Shown: positions 24,981 to 35,722, counted from the first letter of the stretch. The stretch is 44,270 nucleotides of DNA from Ramlibacter sp. (GCA_019449555.1 JAGRPN010000157.1:1-44270), one strand, 5' to 3'. Numbers and translations are program-made. The notes: generated by a model from the sequence alone, not told the origin.

Positions 24981-26014
24981 GCGAGCTCCTCCGGCTGCAG
25001 CGCCGCCGCGGATTGCGCCGCGCGAGCAAGGCGTTCGGCCGCGTCCGGGAAATGGCAGGCGACGAGATGCCCGCCGCCCGTATCCTGCAATGTCGGCGCG
25101 GTGGCCGCGCAGCGCGCGTCGGCCAGCGGGCAGCGCGTGCGGAACCGGCAGCCGGACGGCGGATTCATCGGGCTGGGAACGTCGCCGCGCAGCACCAGCC
25201 CCGAGCGGGCGCGCTCCAGCACCGGGTCGGGCAGCAGCGTGGCATTGCGCAGCGCGATCGAATACGGATGGCGCGGACGCTGCGCGAACGTGCGCGCCGC
25301 CGCGGTCTCGACAATCTCGCCCAGGTACATCACGACCACGCGGTGGCTGATGGCCTGCACGGCCGCGAGGTCATGGCTGATGAACACGTAGGCGGTGCCC
25401 AACTTGTCCTGCAGCTGCACCAGCAGGTTCAGGATCTGCGCCTGCAGCGAGATGTCGAGCGACGCGACCGCCTCATCGTGCACCACCAGCGCCGGGTTGG
25501 CGATGAGCGCGCGCGCGATCGAGGCGCGCTGCTGCTGGCCGCCCGACATCTGGTGCGGCATCCGGGCCGCCATCTTGGGATTCAGGCCGACCAAAGTGAG
25601 CATGCGCGCGACTTCGTCGTCCGTGTCGCGGCTGCCGCGCGCCCACAGCGGTTCGGCGACGCTCGCGCCGACCGTGCGGCGCGGATTCATGGAGCCGGCC
25701 GGATTCTGGAACACCATCTGGAAGTTGCGGCGCCGCTCGCGGCCGGCGGCGCCGCTTTCCCAAATGTCGCCGCCGCCGACGCGGATGGTTCCGGCATCGG
25801 GTGCCAGCAATCCGACGATCAGCCGCGCGAGCGTCGATTTGCCGCAGCCGGATTCGCCCACGACCCCCAGCGTTTCGCCGGCGGCGAGAGTGAGGGAGAC
25901 GCCGTCGACGGCGCGCAGCGTGCCGGCAGGCCGTCCGCCGCCCGCGCGGATGTGGAAGTGCTTGACGACGCCTTGCACTTCCAGCAGCGGCCGGCCCGGC
26001 TCAGAGGACGACAT
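24974..26014 (-). CDS. Peptide-type ABC transporter ATPase (DppF-like)
   Basis: This 346-residue cytoplasmic ATPase has Walker A GESGCGKST, the signature MSGGQQQRASIARAL, the Walker B region NPALVVHDEAVASLD and the C-terminal domain found in oligopeptide-type ATPases (RCPLADARC). The cysteine-rich tail is the usual iron-sulfur-like or structural site of this subfamily. The aspartate before the Walker B glutamate has the sequence HDEAV where DEP(T/V) is usual; the P is replaced by A, a small deviation. Its stop region overlaps the permease start. Confidence 0.92.
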   Translation of the reverse strand: MSSSEPGRPLLEVQGVVKHFHIRAGGGRPAGTLRAVDGVSLTLAAGETLGVVGESGCGKSTLARLIVGLLAPDAGTIRVGGGDIWESGAAGRERRRNFQMVFQNPAGSMNPRRTVGASVAEPLWARGSRDTDDEVARMLTLVGLNPKMAARMPHQMSGGQQQRASIARALIANPALVVHDEAVASLDISLQAQILNLLVQLQDKLGTAYVFISHDLAAVQAISHRVVVMYLGEIVETAAARTFAQRPRHPYSIALRNATLLPDPVLERARSGLVLRGDVPSPMNPPSGCRFRTRCPLADARCAATAPTLQDTGGGHLVACHFPDAAERLARAAQSAAALQPEELAC

Positions 26015-27014
26015 CGACGGCCTCCCCGCGCGCGGGCGTTTCGGCCAGCGAAGTCCCTTCCTGCGCGACCCAGCAGCGTGTGGAGTGGCCGGGCGCGATC
26101 GCCAGCAGGTCGGGATGGGCCTGGCAGCGCTGCTGGGCGAACTCGCAGCGCTCGCGAAAGCGGCAGCCGCCGGGCAGGGCGCTCATGTCCGGCGGCGCGC
26201 CCGGAAGGGTCGGCAACTGGCCGCGCGGCTGGTCGACGCGCGGGATGGAGCGCAACAGGCCGCGCGTGTACGGGTGGCGCGAATCGGCGAAGAGTTCGCG
26301 CACCGGCGCCTCCTCGACGATCTCGCCGGCATACATCACGGCGACCCGGTCGCACATCCTGGCGATCACGCCCATGTTGTGCGTGATCAGCAGCAGTGCG
26401 GTCCCGTGGTCGTGCGTCAGCTTCTTCATGAGCTGCAGCACCTGCGCCTGGATGGTCACGTCCAGCGCGGTGGTGGGCTCGTCCGCGATCAGCAGTTGCG
26501 GCTCGTTCAGCATGCCCATCGCAATCACGACCCGCTGGCGCATGCCGCCGGACATCTGGTGCGGAAAGGACGCGGCTTGCCGCTGGGGGTCGGGCATGCC
26601 GACGGCCGCCAGCGCCTGGTGCACCGCGGCCGCGCCCGCGTCGCCGCGGCCATGCGCCTTCAGCACCTCGCCCATCTGCCAGCCGATGCTGAACACGGGA
26701 TTGAGCGCCGTCATCGGGTTCTGGAACACGAGCCCGGCCTGCGTGCCGCGCCGCTGGCGCATCCCTTCCTCGTCGAGCGAGAGGAGGTTCACTCCGTTGA
26801 GCTCCACGCGGCCGGCCTCGATGCGCCCCGGCGGCGCGACCAGCCGCAGCACCGACATCGCGGTGACGCTCTTGCCCGAACCGGATTCGCCGACCAGGCC
26901 CAGCGTCTCGCCCCGGCCCACGGTGAACGACACGTCATCGACGGCCGTCACCGTGCCATAGCCGGTGCGAAAGCGTGTCGTGAGACCGCTGACCTGGAGG
27001 ACCGGAGCGGTCAC
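26001..27014 (-). CDS. Peptide-type ABC transporter ATPase (DppD-like)
   Basis: This 337-residue cytoplasmic ATPase has Walker A GESGSGKSV, the signature MSGGMRQRVVIAMG and Walker B LLIADEPTTALD. The C-terminal segment GCRFRERCEFAQQRC is the usual tail of the family. The GTG start at 27014 overlaps the stop of the binding-protein gene as GTGA, which supports translational coupling. The gene ends inside the start of the DppF-like ATPase. Together they form the usual heterodimer of a DppBCDF importer. Confidence 0.93.
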   Translation of the reverse strand: MTAPVLQVSGLTTRFRTGYGTVTAVDDVSFTVGRGETLGLVGESGSGKSVTAMSVLRLVAPPGRIEAGRVELNGVNLLSLDEEGMRQRRGTQAGLVFQNPMTALNPVFSIGWQMGEVLKAHGRGDAGAAAVHQALAAVGMPDPQRQAASFPHQMSGGMRQRVVIAMGMLNEPQLLIADEPTTALDVTIQAQVLQLMKKLTHDHGTALLLITHNMGVIARMCDRVAVMYAGEIVEEAPVRELFADSRHPYTRGLLRSIPRVDQPRGQLPTLPGAPPDMSALPGGCRFRERCEFAQQRCQAHPDLLAIAPGHSTRCWVAQEGTSLAETPARGEAVDVVL

Positions 27015-28528
27015 TTCAGCGTGACGCCGGCGAGGAAAGTGCGCGACAGGGTCGGGTCGGGCTTGGCCGACTTCACCTTGCCGCTGTAGGCGACCCAGGC
27101 GTGGCGCGCCGCGATCGTGATGTCCGGGAACACGAGGTCGTCTTCCATGACGGCGACTTTCGCGAGCTGCGAGGCGTAGTCGTCCGCTGAGCCGCCCTGG
27201 GCCTTCGCGATCAAGGCATCGAGTTCCGGCGGGTTCGGGCCCTGGCGTCCCGGACGCGGCATCAGGTAGAACAGCGGGTCGGCCTGGAAGGCGTATTCGT
27301 TGTCCATGATCTCGTAGTCGGCCTTGTTCTGCTTGTCCAGCCACACCGCGTTCTGGTTGGCCTGGATCGTGACGCGAATATCCGCCTGGGCCAGCTGCGT
27401 CTTGAGCAGTTCGGCGAAGCGGTCCAGGTAGGTGGACCAGCCGGCCAGGTGGTTCAGCGTGATGTCGATGCCCTTCGGATAGCCGGCCTTGGCCAGCAGC
27501 GCCTTGGCCTGCGCCACGTCGTACTTGTGATACTTGAGGGAGTCCATCTTGGGCGCCCAGGTGTAGGACGGCGGCAGCTGCGCGCTCGGCACGGCCTCGC
27601 CGAGGAAGGCACCCTGCACCATCGCCGGCCGGTTGATCGCCAGCGAGATCGCGCGGCGCACGTCGACGTTGTTGAACGGCGCCTTGTTGGTCGCGATGTT
27701 CAGGCGGATCGTGTTGGTGGAAGGCACCTGCACCACCGCGATCGAAGGATCGCCCTTGAGCTGCAATTTGCCCTCGGCGCTGGGGAACATCAGGTCGATC
27801 TGGCCGGACTTCAGCGCGGCGATCTGGGCCGATTGCTCGGGCATGTAGCGGATCGTCAAGTCGGAGACTTTCGCGGCCGCTTCCTTGTTCCAATGAGCAT
27901 CATTGCGCTTGAGGACCAGCTGCTGGTTCGGCGTGTACGACACCATCTTGAACGGGCCCGTGCCCATCATCTCGCGCTTGGGGTCGTGCGTCTGCGCCCA
28001 TTTCTGGCTCAGGATCGCCGAGCCCACCACGAACGGGCTGCCCAGGTTCAGCAGGAAGCCGGCGTCGGGCTGCTTCAACTTGAAGCGCACGCGGCGGTCG
28101 TCCACCTTGGTCACGGAGTCGAGCAGCTTGAAGCGGTCCTTGGCGTAGGGCAGGCCCTTCTCGCTCAAACGCTGGAACGAGAACACCACATCGTCCGGCG
28201 ACACCGGTGTGCCGTCCGAGAATTTGACGCCCTCGCGCAGCGTGAAGTCGTAGGTGGTCTGCGCAGCGTCGACCGTCCACTGGGTCGCCAGCACCGGCAG
28301 GATCTTGCCGGAAACGTCGGCCCGCACCAGCCCTTCATAGACGAGCTGCCACATGTACCAGGTGCGGATCTGCGAGGACTGGGTCGGATCGAAAGTCTGC
28401 GGCACGACGTCTTCCGCGACGACCAGCATGCCGGTTTTCGCGCCGCCATCCTGCTGCGCCGCGCTGTATGAGGACGCGAGCAGGCCCATGGCCACGAGGC
28501 CGGCGATCCGGAGAAATTGAAAGCTCAT
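27011..28528 (-). CDS. Peptide-type ABC transporter substrate-binding protein (family 5)
   Basis: This 505-residue periplasmic receptor is of the DppA/OppA (SBP_bac_5) family. It has a signal peptide of about 23 residues (LRIAGLVAMGLLASSYSAA) followed by QQDGG. Family landmarks are FDPTQSSQIRTWYMW, REGVKFSDGTPVSPDDVVF and MMGTGPFKMVSYTP. The ATG at 28528 is supported by AGGAA eight bases before it. The gene is first in a minus-strand run of five importer genes and faces the gcl gene across 307 bp. The ligand cannot be read directly; downstream enzymes suggest N-acyl-D-amino acids, short peptides or a modified amino acid. Confidence 0.93.
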   Translation of the reverse strand: MSFQFLRIAGLVAMGLLASSYSAAQQDGGAKTGMLVVAEDVVPQTFDPTQSSQIRTWYMWQLVYEGLVRADVSGKILPVLATQWTVDAAQTTYDFTLREGVKFSDGTPVSPDDVVFSFQRLSEKGLPYAKDRFKLLDSVTKVDDRRVRFKLKQPDAGFLLNLGSPFVVGSAILSQKWAQTHDPKREMMGTGPFKMVSYTPNQQLVLKRNDAHWNKEAAAKVSDLTIRYMPEQSAQIAALKSGQIDLMFPSAEGKLQLKGDPSIAVVQVPSTNTIRLNIATNKAPFNNVDVRRAISLAINRPAMVQGAFLGEAVPSAQLPPSYTWAPKMDSLKYHKYDVAQAKALLAKAGYPKGIDITLNHLAGWSTYLDRFAELLKTQLAQADIRVTIQANQNAVWLDKQNKADYEIMDNEYAFQADPLFYLMPRPGRQGPNPPELDALIAKAQGGSADDYASQLAKVAVMEDDLVFPDITIAARHAWVAYSGKVKSAKPDPTLSRTFLAGVTLK

Positions 28529-28835
28529 CTGGATTCCTGTTTGAAGAACAAAAGCGCCGCCACGCGGCAAGCCTGGACTGCGAGTGCTGGAAGTTAAAGC
28601 AATGCATTCAAAACACAAACCAGGTAACGCTACATTCATCATTCAGCTGTTCTTACGAATCGCACTCGGATCCGCGCCCGGGGCCGGCGACCTCTCGAGC
28701 CCGCGTCCCGACTGGCTCATCCGTGCGCTCATTCCTACGCGGAATAGGTTTTATGGCCCGCCGCCCCCTTCTGCCGCCGGCGCTGGCTCCCTACATTCGA
28801 TGCCATACCGCATCACTCTCTCTTAGGAACACGCG
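28529..28835. promoter_or_regulatory. Divergent promoter region between the ABC operon and gcl
   Basis: The 307-bp intergenic region has no gene. Its left half, with the AT-rich AAGCAATGCATTCAAAAC, is likely the promoter of the ABC operon (minus strand). The right half holds the LysR-type box at 28731-28745 and the gcl ribosome-binding site (AGGAAC, 8-13 bases before the ATG). No other structured element was seen. Confidence 0.6.
28731..28745. promoter_or_regulatory. LysR-type inverted repeat upstream of gcl
   Basis: ATTCC-TACGC-GGAAT is a perfect 5-bp inverted repeat with 5-nt spacing and the T-N11-A pattern. It is followed by AGG and lies 90 bp upstream of the gcl ATG, a normal distance for a LysR activator site. 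The core equals the box before lysR1 at 12248. Confidence 0.6.
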
Positions 28836-30626
<1,791 letters not shown>

Positions 30627-30629
30627 AAG

Positions 30630-30765
30630 CTTGACCGATTCGGGCCGAGCCTTTAACCGTTTGGGCTGAGCCTGTCGAAGCCCCTCGAAGCCACCCGTTC
30701 GGGCTGAGCCTGTCGAAGCCTTCTCACACGCGAAGACCCTTCGACAAGCTCAGGGCGAACGGCGG
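30630..30765 (+). repeat. REP-like repeat cluster between gcl and hyi
   Basis: The 24-mer family TTCGGGCTGAGCCTG-TCGAAGCC (split here at a hyphen) occurs as a clear copy at about 30697-30720, a slightly changed one at about 30660-30681, and a degenerate one at about 30638-30652. An inverted copy, CTTCGACAAGCTCAGGGCGAA, lies at about 30739-30759 (hyphen-free run is one base longer than a single arm needs). Opposed copies can fold into a stem between the two genes. This repeat family is common in many Proteobacteria. Confidence 0.75.
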
Positions 30766-30795
30766 CGCAGCACCAACCGCCCAGGAGAAAACCCC

Positions 30796-31632
30796 ATGCC
30801 CCAATTCGCCGCCAACCTTTCGATGCTCTTTACCGAGCTGCCCTTCATGGAGCGCTTCGCCGCCGCGCGTGCGGCGGGCTTCGACGCCGTCGAATACCTG
30901 TTTCCGTATGCGTACAGCAGGCAGGAGTTGGTCGCGGCGCTGCGTACCAACGGGCTGAAGCAGGTGCTGCACAACCTGCCCGCCGGCGACTGGGAAGCCG
31001 GTGAGCGCGGCATCGCCTGCCATCCCGACCGCGTCGCGCAATTCCGGCAGGGCGTGGCGAAGGCCATCGAGTACGCCGGCGCGCTGCAGTGCCCTCAGGT
31101 CAATTGCCTGGCCGGCAAATTGCCGCCCGGCGTCGCGCTCGAGCACGCGCATGCCACCCTCGTGGGCAACCTGAGCTTCGCGGCGCACGCGCTGGCGGCG
31201 GCCGGCATCCGGCTGCTGATCGAGCCGATCAACAGCTTCGACATCCCCGGCTTCTTCCTCACGCGCACGCAGCAGGCGCTCGCGATCCTCGACGAAGTGG
31301 ACTCGGACAACCTGTTCGTGCAATACGACATCTACCATGCGCAGCGCATGGAAGGCGAGCTCGGCGCCACGCTGCGCGACCACCTCGATCGCATCGGTCA
31401 CATCCAGCTTGCCGACAACCCGGGGCGCAACGAACCCGGGACCGGTGAGATCAATTACGGCTGGCTGTTCAAGCACATCGACGCGCTCGGCTACCGCGGC
31501 CACATCGGCTGCGAGTACAAGCCGAAGACCACTACCACGGCCGGGCTCGGCTGGCTGAGGACAGCGGTGCCCGCCGCCGCCCTCTCCCAGCGGAAGAAGG
31601 AGCAGGGCAGACAACCCGCCTTGCACGCCTGA
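30796..31632 (+). CDS. hyi: Hydroxypyruvate isomerase
   Basis: This 278-residue TIM-barrel isomerase interconverts tartronate semialdehyde and hydroxypyruvate. It begins with PQFAANLSMLFTELPF and has the metal and catalytic segments LIEPIN and YDIYHAQRMEG; HIQLADNPGRNEPGTGEINY and GCEYKP complete the barrel. Start ATG 30796 is preceded by AGGAG. The usual end is near GLGWL, at about residue 255; here about 20 more residues rich in A, Q and K follow, so the stop may have been displaced by repeat-like DNA (AGCGGAAGAAGGAGCAGGGC). It lies between gcl, from which it is separated by repeats, and glxR. Confidence 0.94.
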   Translation: MPQFAANLSMLFTELPFMERFAAARAAGFDAVEYLFPYAYSRQELVAALRTNGLKQVLHNLPAGDWEAGERGIACHPDRVAQFRQGVAKAIEYAGALQCPQVNCLAGKLPPGVALEHAHATLVGNLSFAAHALAAAGIRLLIEPINSFDIPGFFLTRTQQALAILDEVDSDNLFVQYDIYHAQRMEGELGATLRDHLDRIGHIQLADNPGRNEPGTGEINYGWLFKHIDALGYRGHIGCEYKPKTTTTAGLGWLRTAVPAAALSQRKKEQGRQPALHA

Positions 31633-31656
31633 CCAATTAGATAAAGGATGGACCCA

Positions 31657-32559
31657 ATGACCCAGACTCCCCTCAAGCTAGGCTTCATCGGCCTGGGCAT
31701 CATGGGCGCGCCGATGGCGGGCCACCTGCTCGCCGCGGGCCACACGCTGTTCGTGAACACGGTGGGCCCCGTGCCCCCGCAACTCACGGCCGCCGGCGCC
31801 ACCGTTTGTCCGACCGGCCGGTCGGTCGCCGAGCGCGCCGACATCGTCTTCGTGATGGTGCCGGACACGCCCGACGTCGAGAAGGTGCTGTTCAGCGAAT
31901 ACGGTGTGGCCAGCGGCCTGGCGCGCGGCAAGACCGTGGTGGACTGCAGCTCGATCGACCCGATCGCCACGCGCGGCTTCGCCGAAAAGATCAAGAACCT
32001 GCGGTGCGACTACCTGGATGCGCCGGTCTCGGGCGGCGAAGTCGGCGCCAAGGCAGCCAGCCTCACGATCATGGTGGGCGGCGAGCCGAAGGCGTTCGAA
32101 CGCGTCAAGCCCCTGCTCGAGCTCATGGGTAAGAACGTGACGCTGGTCGGCGGCCCCGGCGACGGCCAGGTGTGCAAGGTGGCCAACCAGATCATCGTCG
32201 GCCTGAACATCGCCGCAGTGGCGGAAGCGCTGGTGTACGCCTCGAAGGCGGGCGCCGACCCGGCCAAAGTGCGCGACGCGCTGATGGGCGGCTTCGCTTC
32301 ATCGCGCGTGCTGGAGGTGCACGGCAAGCGCATGATCGAGCGTACTTTCGCGCCCGGCTTCCGGATTGCGTTGCATCAAAAAGACCTGAATCTGGCGCTG
32401 CAGGGCGCACGCACGCTCGGCATCGCATTGCCCCACACCGCGAGCGCGGCACAGTTGATGCAATCGTGCGTCGCGCTGGGCCACGGGCAGTCGGATCACT
32501 CCGCATTGGTGTGTGCCATCGAAAATATGACACAGCACAAGGTAATGCCGGATACCTGA
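31657..32559 (+). CDS. glxR: Tartronate semialdehyde reductase (2-hydroxy-3-oxopropionate reductase)
   Basis: This 300-residue enzyme belongs to the beta-hydroxyacid dehydrogenase family and reduces tartronate semialdehyde to D-glycerate. It has the NAD motif GFIGLGIMGAPMAGHL, the substrate motif DAPVSGGEVGAK, the catalytic lysine in GQVCKVANQ and the late KDLNLAL. The start at 31657 is preferred over an ATG nine bases upstream because AAGGA lies nine bases before it and would be too close to the other. It completes the Gcl-Hyi-GlxR trio. No glycerate kinase follows in the window, so glycerate must be used by an enzyme encoded elsewhere. Confidence 0.95.
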   Translation: MTQTPLKLGFIGLGIMGAPMAGHLLAAGHTLFVNTVGPVPPQLTAAGATVCPTGRSVAERADIVFVMVPDTPDVEKVLFSEYGVASGLARGKTVVDCSSIDPIATRGFAEKIKNLRCDYLDAPVSGGEVGAKAASLTIMVGGEPKAFERVKPLLELMGKNVTLVGGPGDGQVCKVANQIIVGLNIAAVAEALVYASKAGADPAKVRDALMGGFASSRVLEVHGKRMIERTFAPGFRIALHQKDLNLALQGARTLGIALPHTASAAQLMQSCVALGHGQSDHSALVCAIENMTQHKVMPDT

Positions 32560-32573
32560 ATTTTTTCAAATTC
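32558..32573. terminator. Weak hairpin after glxR
   Basis: GAATTT (32558-32563) and AAATTC (32568-32573) pair around TTTC. The stem is AT-rich and overlaps the last two bases of the glxR stop region, so as a terminator it is weak. It marks the gap of 89 bp before maeB. Confidence 0.3.
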
Positions 32574-32648
32574 GCCTGCCGCCGGAGGTACCCATCGGGC
32601 GCGATTAGGTTTAGCGTATCGGCTCTGTCAAGTTCCCAGGAGACGCTG

Positions 32649-34943
32649 ATGGCTGCCGAACTGTCCCACGCCGAACAGGCCCTGCGCGATGCGGCGCGCG
32701 AGTACCACCAATCGCCGCGGCACGGCAAGATTTCGATCACGCCGACCAAACCGCTGTCGAACCAGCGCGATCTCTCGCTGGCCTATTCGCCGGGCGTGGC
32801 CTACCCCTGCCTGGACATCCAGGCCAACCCGGCGCTGGCGCACGAATACACCTCGCGCGGCAACCTGGTCGGCGTCATCACCAACGGCACCGCCGTGCTC
32901 GGCCTGGGCGACATCGGCCCGCTGGCGGGCAAGCCGGTCATGGAAGGCAAGGCGTGCCTCTTCAAGAAGTTCGCCGGCATCGACGTGTTCGACATCGAGC
33001 TGGCCGAGAAAGACCCCGACAAGATCGTAGAGATCGTCGCCGCGCTGGAGCCCACGCTGGGCGGGGTGAACCTGGAGGATATCAAGGCGCCGGAATGCTT
33101 CTACATCGAGAAGAAGCTGCGCGAGCGCATGAACATCCCGGTGTTCCACGATGACCAGCATGGCACCGCGATCATCACGGCCGCGGCGCTGCTCAACGCG
33201 CTCGAAGTGGTGGGCAAGAACATGGCCGAAGTGAAGATCGCCGTCTCCGGCGCCGGTGCGGCCGCCATCGCCGTGCTCGACGTGCTGGTGGGCCTGGGGG
33301 CCAAGCGCAAGAGCATCTACGTGTGCGACTCGAAGGGCGTGATCTACGAAGGCCGCTCGGGCGGCTACGACGAGTCCAAGAAGCGCTATGCGCAAAACAC
33401 CGACGCACGCACGCTCGCCGACGTGGTGAAGAATGCCGACGTTTTCCTCGGCTGCTCGATGCCCGGCGTGCTGACCGCCGACATGTGCAAGACGATGGCG
33501 GCGCGGCCCATCATCCTCGCCCTGGCCAACCCCGAGCCGGAAATCCGGCCCGAACTCGCCAAATCGGTGCGGCCCGATTGCATCATCGCGACCGGCCGCT
33601 CCGATTACCCGAACCAGGTCAACAACGTCCTGTGCTTCCCGTACATCTTCCGCGGCGCGCTCGACTGCGGCGCGACCAAGATCACCGAGGCGATGAAGCT
33701 GGCGGCCGTGCGCGAGATCGCCGACCTCGCGAAGGCCGACATCAGCGAGGAAGTCGCCAATGCCTACGCCGGCAAGGAACTCGCGTTCGGGCCCGAGTAC
33801 CTGATCCCGACGCCGTTCGATTCGCGCCTGATCCTGCGCATCGCGCCGGCCGTCGCGAAGGCGGCCGCCGAATCCGGCGTGGCCGCGCGGCCAATCACCG
33901 ATTACGAAGCCTATCGCCAGAGCCTCACGCGCTTCGTCTACCAGACCGGCATGATCATGCAGCCGGTGTTCCAGGCGGCCAAGGCGGCGACGGCCAAGCG
34001 CGTCGCGTTCGCCGAGGGCGAGGACGAGCGCACGCTGCGCGCGGCGCAGATGGCGCTGGATGACGGGCTGGCGGTGCCGATCCTGATCGGCCGGCCCGCC
34101 GTGATCGAGGCGCGCATCGCCAAGGCGGGCCTGCGCCTGAAATTGGGCAAGGACGTGGAGTGCGTGAACCCGGAGAGCGACGCGCGCTTCCGGCAGTACT
34201 GGGAGACTTATCACCACATCATGGGCCGGCGCGGCGTGACGCCGGAGGCGGCGAAGGCGGCGGTACGGCGTTCCAACACCCTGATCGGCTCGCTGGCCGT
34301 GCACCTGGGCGACGCGGACGCGATGCTGTGCGGCCTGGTGGGGCGCTTCGACGCGCACCTGGAACATGTCGGCAACGTGATCGGCCTCGCCAAGGGCGCG
34401 CCCGGTTTCGCCACGCTGAATGCGCTGATGCTGCAGGACCGCACCCTCTTCATCGCGGACACCTACGTCAACGAGGATCCGAGCGCCGAACTGCTGGCCG
34501 GCATCGCCGCCATGGCGGTGGAGGAAGTGCGCCGCTTCGGGCTGCCGCCCAAGGTGGCCTTCCTGTCTCACAGCAATTACGGCACCTCGACCCGGGCGTC
34601 GGCGCGCAAGATGCGGCTGGCGCGCGACCTGTTCGCCGCCATGGCGCCGGACGTGGAATGCGACGGCGAGATGCAGGGCGATTCGGCACTGGCCGAGCCG
34701 GTGCGCCGCGGCAGCCTGATGGACGCGACGCTGTCGGGCGAGGCGAACCTGCTCATCTGCCCCAACCTCGACGCGGCCAACATCCTGTTCAACGTCCTCA
34801 AGATCACGGGCGGGCACGGCATCACCGTGGGCCCGATGCTATTGGGCGCCGCGAAGTCGGTGCACGTGCTCTCGCCGTCCTCGACGGTGCGGCGCGTGGT
34901 GAACATGACGGCGCTCGCCGCCGCCTGCGTGGCTTACTCCTGA
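32649..34943 (+). CDS. maeB: NADP-dependent malic enzyme with C-terminal phosphotransacetylase domain
   Basis: This 764-residue protein converts malate to pyruvate and CO2 with NADP. The N-terminal malic enzyme domain (about 1-430) shows [29 protein letters not shown] and the nucleotide motif [12 protein letters not shown]. The C-terminal about 330 residues are a phosphate-acetyl/butyryl-transferase domain ([26 protein letters not shown]), regulatory in MaeB. The start at 32649 has AGGAGACGCTG just before it; the longer open frame upstream overlaps glxR and is not coding. It is transcribed after a gap of 89 bp and may have its own promoter. It links the C4 acids of this region to pyruvate, which suits a glyoxylate-feeding metabolism. 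Confidence 0.95.
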   Translation: MAAELSHAEQALRDAAREYHQSPRHGKISITPTKPLSNQRDLSLAYSPGVAYPCLDIQANPALAHEYTSRGNLVGVITNGTAVLGLGDIGPLAGKPVMEGKACLFKKFAGIDVFDIELAEKDPDKIVEIVAALEPTLGGVNLEDIKAPECFYIEKKLRERMNIPVFHDDQHGTAIITAAALLNALEVVGKNMAEVKIAVSGAGAAAIAVLDVLVGLGAKRKSIYVCDSKGVIYEGRSGGYDESKKRYAQNTDARTLADVVKNADVFLGCSMPGVLTADMCKTMAARPIILALANPEPEIRPELAKSVRPDCIIATGRSDYPNQVNNVLCFPYIFRGALDCGATKITEAMKLAAVREIADLAKADISEEVANAYAGKELAFGPEYLIPTPFDSRLILRIAPAVAKAAAESGVAARPITDYEAYRQSLTRFVYQTGMIMQPVFQAAKAATAKRVAFAEGEDERTLRAAQMALDDGLAVPILIGRPAVIEARIAKAGLRLKLGKDVECVNPESDARFRQYWETYHHIMGRRGVTPEAAKAAVRRSNTLIGSLAVHLGDADAMLCGLVGRFDAHLEHVGNVIGLAKGAPGFATLNALMLQDRTLFIADTYVNEDPSAELLAGIAAMAVEEVRRFGLPPKVAFLSHSNYGTSTRASARKMRLARDLFAAMAPDVECDGEMQGDSALAEPVRRGSLMDATLSGEANLLICPNLDAANILFNVLKITGGHGITVGPMLLGAAKSVHVLSPSSTVRRVVNMTALAAACVAYS

Positions 34944-34969
34944 CCGCAAGGCGGCACCCCGCCTTGCGG
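34944..34969. terminator. Strong hairpin between maeB and DUF1059 gene
   Basis: CCGCAAGGCGG (34944-34954) and CCGCCTTGCGG (34959-34969) form a perfect 11-bp stem with a CACC loop. It begins directly after the maeB stop and ends ten bases before the stop of the convergent gene, so it can serve both. There is no T-run. Confidence 0.65.
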
Positions 34970-34978
34970 CGCGCCTGC

Positions 34979-35197
34979 TCAGGCGTGCGCGTGACGCGGG
35001 GTCTCGACCGGCGGCGTGCCTTCCCTGAAGTGCTGCCGGATCGCGCTGCGCAGTTCCGGCGTGTCCTCATGCTTGTGAACCGCCACCGCATGCTGCACGG
35101 CGGCCTCGAGCAGTTCCTGGTCGCTATCGGCCGATAGCGCGACAGTGCAATTGCTGACGCTGGGGGTTTCGCGGCAATCGATGTACTTGCGTGTCAT
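34979..35197 (-). CDS. DUF1059-family small protein
   Basis: This 72-residue soluble protein has the DUF1059 look: two cysteines near the N-terminus (YIDCRETPSVSNCTV) and a following helix-forming SDQELLEAAVQHAVAVHKHED. GGAGG lies before the start at 35197. Function is unknown for the family. It converges with maeB across a strong hairpin, so it is a separate unit. The upstream region of 258 bp also holds the terminator of the next minus-strand gene. Confidence 0.7.
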   Translation of the reverse strand: MTRKYIDCRETPSVSNCTVALSADSDQELLEAAVQHAVAVHKHEDTPELRSAIRQHFREGTPPVETPRHAHA

Positions 35198-35383
35198 AGG
35201 GCCTCCGGGCTACGCGGGGGTGGACGGAATGCATCCCGGCACGAGCGAAACGCCTCGGCGGGAGCGCTGGGCGGCTGCGCCGCAAGGGCTCGTTATAGTT
35301 CGCCCCCTGAGCTTTTTCAAAGTCAAAGGCCGCGCGTGCTGCCCGGCCGTGCACGCGGCGGCCCCATGCCGCGCACAAGAGAA

Positions 35384-35411
35384 GGCATCCGGCCCTTGCG
35401 GGCCGGATGCC
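35384..35411. terminator. Rho-independent-type terminator after the GlsB/YeaQ gene
   Basis: GGCATCCGGCCC (35384-35395) and GGGCCGGATGCC (35400-35411) form a perfect 12-bp stem with a TTGC loop. On the minus strand it is followed by TTCTCTTGTG. It lies 45 bases past the stop of the gene at 35456. Confidence 0.7.
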
Positions 35412-35455
35412 GAAATCCTGATTGCCTCTAACGAGGCAAAAGCTTGCCGAAGGCG

Positions 35456-35722
35456 TTAGCGAACGCGGCCGCGGCGGAACAGATTGACGATCGCCAGCAG
35501 GATGATCGCGCCGACCAGCGAGACCAGCAGCGAGGCGATGCTGAAGCCTTCATTGATCGTGCCCGCACCGACCAGCGGAGAGATCAGCCAGCCGCCGATG
35601 AAGGCGCCCACGATACCGACGACCACGTTCAACAGGATGCCCTGCTGGGCATCGGTCTTCATGATCAGGCTGGCGAGCCAGCCGACGATACCGCCTACGA
35701 TTAGCCAGAGGATGAAATTCAT
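35456..35722 (-). CDS. GlsB/YeaQ/YmgE-family small membrane protein
   Basis: This 88-residue protein has three hydrophobic segments: FILWLIVGGIVGWLASLIM, then VVVGIVGAFIGGWLI and LLVSLVGAIILLAIV. This pattern, with G-rich helices and a short cationic tail (RRGRVR), is that of the transglycosylase-associated or YeaQ/GlsB family of general stress membrane proteins. AGGAG eight bases before the ATG at 35722 supports the start. It is followed by a strong terminator and stands alone, with a 395-bp upstream region. Function in the family is poorly known. Confidence 0.88.
   Translation of the reverse strand: MNFILWLIVGGIVGWLASLIMKTDAQQGILLNVVVGIVGAFIGGWLISPLVGAGTINEGFSIASLLVSLVGAIILLAIVNLFRRGRVR

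Noticed and set aside
28630-28798. CTACATTC occurring twice in the gcl upstream region
   Set aside because: An 8-mer twice in 170 bases without symmetry or fixed distance to a start is weak; the LysR-type box is better supported.
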